Program-made: the position numbers and the translations under genes
Assembly: GCA_965153355.1 (NCBI GenBank)
Contig: OZ231127.1
Span: 61,318,001-61,382,000 of the forward strand
DNA: 64,000 bases
Origin: Flaccisagitta enflata
Taxonomy: Eukaryota; Chaetognatha; Sagittoidea; Aphragmophora
Direction of reading: 5' to 3'
The notes under the pieces: model-generated
Told to the model about the DNA's origin: nothing
Seen by the model: the letters and a program-made list of their open reading frames with translations, nothing else
Database searches by the model: none
Shown: positions 60,294-64,000 of the stretch, in pieces
Numbering within the stretch: the first letter of the stretch is position 1
Layout of the letters: each line of letters opens with the position of its first letter

Positions 60294-60295
<2 letters not shown>

Positions 60296-60326
<31 letters not shown>

Positions 60327-60432
60327 ATGTCTGTCTCTCTTTTTCTCTGTTTCTGCCTTTCTCATTTTTGTGTGTTTCTCTGTCCGTCTATCTGTCTGTC
60401 TGTCTGTTTGTCCAGCTGTCTAGCTGCCTATT

Positions 60433-60468
<36 letters not shown>

Positions 60469-60542
60469 TTCTCTTTTTTGTGTTTTTCTCAGTCCGTCCA
60501 TCTGTCTGTCTGTCTGTTTTTCCAGCTGTCTAGCTGCCTATT

Positions 60543-60580
<38 letters not shown>

Positions 60581-60582
60581 AG
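60296..60582 (+). repeat. (GTCT)n and (CT)n microsatellites, duplicated block
   Basis: GTCT (60296-60328), then the block GTCTGTCTGTCTGTTT..CCAGCTGTCTAGCTGCCTA and CT repeats occurs twice (about 60385-60462 and 60493-60580). Confidence 0.92.
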
Positions 60583-60879
60583 GGGAACAGCGCGTTATTT
60601 AGAATTTTCTAACGCGCGTTACTTAGAATTGGCTCTCTGCTTGTAATTTAGAATCTGAGTAATGCAATAATTTATTTTCTCATTATTTAGATATTCTATC
60701 TTTCTATCTTTTTTTCATCTCCTAATGAAGTTCATCTATCTCTCTCTTTCTTTCTCTCTCTTTCTTCATCTTGTTCCTCTTCTTGTTCCCTATTTTCTTT
60801 TTTTTTTCTTTTTTTCTCCTTCTTTTTTCCTTTTGTCCTCTTTTCTTTTTTTCTTTCTTTTGTTTTTCGTTTTCAGTCT

Positions 60880-60965
60880 CATGACGCAACTCTACACTTC
60901 TTGCTTTGTCCGTCAAACATTGGTTGGTCGATCGGTCTGTCGGTCCATCACACTTTTTCCTTTTT
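60880..60965 (-). mobile_element. Degraded HLE-1 fragment
   Basis: CATGACGCAACTCTACACTT, CTTGCTTTGTCCG, GTCGATCGGTCTG, CACACTTTTTCC. Only the inner hairpin arm and microsatellite zone remain. Confidence 0.6.
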
Positions 60966-61092
60966 TTTTTATCAATTTTATTTTAAAGTCATTTTTCAAA
61001 TTATTTAAGAGTATATTGAGTCATTCTAAGTCATTCTATGTCATTCTGTCAATCTGTAAATCTATACCCGCGACTTGTAGGTGGTTATCTTG

Positions 61093-61097
<5 letters not shown>

Positions 61098-61143
<46 letters not shown>
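61098..61143. repeat. (CT)n microsatellite
   Basis: About 23 CT units. Confidence 0.95.
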
Positions 61144-61149
<6 letters not shown>

Positions 61150-62113
61150 TATTCATAACTGTTACAGTTACCATGTACTCATGCCCTCATTTTCAAGTTA
61201 CGGCTAATAAAATCAACTTTCATGTCCTAACATTGATATAATTTAATTTTTTTTTTTTGCTCACAAATACCATGGATTTTTCTTATGTACTGAATCTGCT
61301 TGTCAACAATATGTTTGCAGGAAACAATTTTAAAGAAAGATATAAAAATTGCTCCCTCAAAAAACCTACTATTTATCAAAATATAAAGAATTTAGAAAAT
61401 AGCAATATTTCTTTAAGATGTTTTTTTTTAAAGGATGCTCTGGGTACATTTAGAATATAAATAGATTTATTCTAATAAGGCCAAGGCTAATATTAGCTGA
61501 ATAAAAGAAGATTCTTTTAAATTCTGAGAAATCTGTGAAGCAGATGCCAAAAGAAACATTTTTCAAAATGCAAATATTTTTTTTTCATTACAATATGTAA
61601 GATTCTTATTTGTGTTACCTAAAAAAAATCATACAATTTCTATTATAATGGACTAATACATCACTCAAATAATTCAAGAAATAGAAGAGAAAGAAAGAGA
61701 GAGAGAGAGAAAGAGTAGATAGGGAGAACATAGAAAATAAGCAAGGAGTATTTAGAAAAAAACAGAAAGATAGATAATCTAAGTTATTAGAAGTCTTTAA
61801 GGTTTGTTATTTAGATTCTAAGCAATGAGAAAACTTTAATGCTTGTAACTTAGATTCTAAATAACAATATGTACTCCTTTGACTGTCTGTTTCCAGCTCC
61901 TGAATTTGTTTAGCAAAAGTAAAGTACTTTTGTGAGACGACAAAAGTGATTTCCTCCTTTTTTGGTTTTGATTGTCGAATTCCAGTCGCCTTGTCCTGCC
62001 TGTTTTTCAGCTTCGCCTGTTTTAACTGTTGATTGCTCCCATTTATAGAAGTATCATTCTGAGCTACCTCTTCTTGCCATGCAGGATGTCTGTATCTGAA
62101 TGTTTAGTGTGTG

Positions 62114-62117
<4 letters not shown>
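61144..62117. other. AT-rich sequence, no gene recognised
   Basis: A short AGAGAGA run lies at 61690-61712. TAACTTAGATTCTAAATAAC and related words recur between 61770 and 61870. Confidence 0.5.
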
Positions 62118-62165
<48 letters not shown>

Positions 62166-62220
62166 TGTCTGTCTGTGTGTCTCTCTGTGTGTCTCTCTGT
62201 GTGTCTCTCTCTGTCTGTGT
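62118..62220. repeat. (GT)n-(GTCT)n microsatellite
   Basis: About 23 GT units, then GTCTGTCT and TGTGTCTCTC repeats. Confidence 0.95.
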
Positions 62221-62468
62221 CCTAAATTTCCTCGAATGAATTTGATGTTGACTTCTACTGGTTCTCTTTGAGTTGAGTAAAAAGCGAAAGCCAACCAAAT
62301 GCTAAAAGCAAACCGGGAATTACAACAACTCAGAACTCGGGAAGGAAATTTTCCACGGAACAAGAATCTGGTCTCTCCATGCTCCAGATTTGAAACACGG
62401 CACATCCGTTCATAGCCGCTCTAATAAAGGTCAAATACATATACTATCAAACAAACACGACATATGAA

Positions 62469-62759
62469 TAGTCGCAAAAGCGTTAGGTGGTCAGCGGTAT
62501 CCGTGCCCTGCTTAGTTAGGTTGTTGTTGTTGTTGTTAGCCGGGGGAGCAGAGTTTGGAGTTTTTGACGATGGGGTCGATGACCTATGCTTTCACACAGG
62601 GAATTTGCTGACCCCATGTTGGGATATGGGGCCTGGCGCATGTGGGGATAAGGGGCCTGGAGAGCTGGGGGGGGACGAAGAAGAAGGCGAAGGAGGAGAA
62701 GGAGAAAATACCCCTGTGTGAAAGCATAGGTCATCGACTCCTTTCATGCCGCTGTTCTC
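62469..62759 (-). mobile_element. HLE-2 element, short core
   Basis: On the minus strand: AGCGGCATGAAAGGAGTCGA, TGACCTATGCTTTCACACAG, a CTTC/CTCC core with two GGGCCCC-like units (CCAGGCCCC), an inverted copy (TGTGTGAAAGCATAGGTCAT), (AAC)5, the tail GCAGGGCACGGATACCGCTG and hairpin ACGC-TTTT-GCG, ACTA. Same subtype as 11398. Confidence 0.82.
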
Positions 62760-62973
62760 AAAAAGGACAATGACATCAGCAGTAGGAAAACAGCTATCTA
62801 AAGCCACAACATGCTAAAGTGCACACTACATGACACAGAGGGGGAGAAAAGAAAAAGAAAAGCACACGATTAAGACGTTAAAGCTAGCAAAAGCCTGGAA
62901 ACCCAGGATCCTTAAGACCACCGAGAGGCATAGGGGGGCTCGAGCCAGGACGAGATTTGACTCAACTTGATGT

Positions 62974-62977
<4 letters not shown>

Positions 62978-63031
<54 letters not shown>
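62978..63031. repeat. (CT)n microsatellite
   Basis: About 27 CT units. Confidence 0.95.
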
Positions 63032-63034
<3 letters not shown>

Positions 63035-63180
63035 GTGACATTCAAGCTAAATTTTATGAGGAAGATAAATGTTTATCTGGTTTTCTGGTTTTTAGAAGAA
63101 AAAAAAAGTTAAAGAGTAAATTATGAAAGCGTAACTTCCTTCCCATGTTTTATATTTGTCCTTGGTTCAAAGGGTTTCAT

Positions 63181-63182
<2 letters not shown>

Positions 63183-63230
<48 letters not shown>
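63183..63230. repeat. (CT)n microsatellite
   Basis: About 24 CT units at the edge of the candidate exon that follows. Confidence 0.95.
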
Positions 63231-63234
<4 letters not shown>

Positions 63235-63361
63235 CTTTCTTCTTTCCTATTCTTCCATGAGCATCCAGGCAGTGGGCGTTTGGGCGTTGAAAGCGCTCCA
63301 AGGCACCTTTCACGAAGGTCTTAATATCTCGATATCTCGCGAATTCCCACTCCTTTTCTGA
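63231..63361 (-). CDS. Weak candidate exon of an unidentified gene
   Basis: Following TATAAAGCCTTCAG the minus strand is open as EKEWEFARYRDIKTFVKGAL, ERFQRPNAHCLDAHGRIGKK, before running into GA repeats. Residue mix and higher GC suggest coding, but no donor precedes the microsatellite and no family is recognised. The acceptor region (GATTGAATGCTTATAAAGCC) is tandemly duplicated just upstream. Confidence 0.25.
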
Positions 63362-63767
63362 AGGCTTTATAAGCATTCAATCTCCTAAGGCTTTATAAGC
63401 ATTCAATCTCTAAGGACTTGACAAATCTCGCGGACACTCACTGAAACGCGAGTATGGAAAACCCACCCCCAGACGAAAAAATGACTGGGAAAGATTGAAT
63501 CAAGCGCCACCGGGGAATTACTGTTCGTCCTTCGCGGGGAAGAGTGTGCGAGGTGGTTTACAAAGCGAGATGGATGGACGCGTAATCCACTGCGGACAGG
63601 CTTTATTCACATTTTAAAACAGCTATAATCTGTGCGTGAAGCTGATGGAACTCAGCTTTTGATTAAAACAAACAAAAGTTATGACTTTGAAGAGATTGAA
63701 TAAAATGACTGAAACCAGAAACCGTCAGATCGATAAGGTGAAGATGGAGGTAGGTTCTAACTGATAT

Positions 63768-63960
63768 CAATGCCGCATACACGGCTCTTCAGACGCGGAC
63801 GATTGGGCAGGGGCAGCAATGCAGAAATCACTCGCAGTTTAACAATAATTTCGACCGACCAAACGACCAAGGGACAAACCGAGGCAGGGACCGAGGCACA
63901 GACCGAGGCACGGACCAATCGACCGAAACAGCAAGGTATACAGTTGCGCGTCTGCGACTA
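63768..63960 (+). mobile_element. HLE-1 element, CAGACGCG hairpin subtype
   Basis: ATGCCGCATACACGGCTCTT, CAGACGCGGACGATTGGGCA, ACCGAGGCAC repeats, AACAGCAAGGTATACAG, then TTGCGCGTCTGCGACTA. The 5' CAGACGCG is the reverse complement of CGCGTCTG near the 3' end, although the 3' stem itself has one mismatch. Confidence 0.82.
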
Positions 63961-64000
63961 AATTCTTTTGCAGGGAAGTTCCGCGAGGCTGACACTTCAG

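Overview
This window is intergenic and intronic DNA of an intron-rich nuclear eukaryote, most likely an animal. The reasons are one gene split into small exons with GT-AG introns of 0.7-4.3 kb, AATAAA/ATTAAA poly(A) signals, no operons, and dense microsatellites and transposon remnants. Elements with hairpin ends and GTCC/GTCG/GTCT microsatellites recall Helentron-type repeats (Drosophila DINE-1, bivalve Pearl), but nothing fixes the taxon.

The only recognised gene lies on the minus strand from 17805 to 4667 and runs off the left edge. It is an adenosine deaminase (ADA1 family) homologue. Six exons (105, 183, 142, 157, 100 and 132 nt) with mutually compatible splice phases give 273 uninterrupted codons. 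They align almost without gaps to ADA up to the G-H-G motif; the last third lies outside the window or was not recognised. The frame is intact, yet two zinc-binding histidines and the catalytic glutamate are replaced, so it looks like a pseudoenzyme. The intron before exon 5 carries about 30 copies of a 33-bp minisatellite, and each copy contains the exon's own 3' splice site and first coding bases.

Two families of short hairpin-ended elements dominate the rest. HLE-1 (about 36 copies or fragments) starts ACAAGGCC and ends in a perfect hairpin followed by CTA and an A-run. Hairpin sequence differs between copies but stays paired and is matched by the 5' subterminal sequence. HLE-2 (7 copies) starts GGGCAGCGGCCCC, has an inverted copy of that end well inside its 3' end, and then a second small 3' hairpin. 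In both families the shell is conserved while the core is often a copy-specific minisatellite. Names HLE-1 and HLE-2 are mine.

Layout: 1-4.6 kb, foldback elements and AC/CTTT/CT repeats; 4.7-17.8 kb, ADA-like gene with introns full of a 2.9-kb hAT-like foldback element, triplet and tetranucleotide arrays, HLE-1 and HLE-2; 17.9-23.1 kb, HLE-1 copies and small mariner-like MITEs; 23.8-26.3 kb, a 2.6-kb foldback element with 8-bp target duplication and an HLE-2 nested inside; 26.8-27.1 kb, possible terminal exon of an unknown gene; 28-37 kb, microsatellites, HLE-1, HLE-2, one clean mariner-type MITE; 37.9-43.7 kb, two unidentified minus-strand exons around a 3.8-kb HLE-1 made of ACATACTT arrays and split by a hAT-like insertion; 43.9-55.1 kb, the densest HLE-1 cluster with kilobase minisatellites; 55-64 kb, CT/GT/AAGAAC repeats, a TTAA-flanked foldback element, HLE-2 and HLE-1.

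Most long open frames here are translations of microsatellites and are not genes. No rRNA, CRISPR, viral or transposase gene was recognised.
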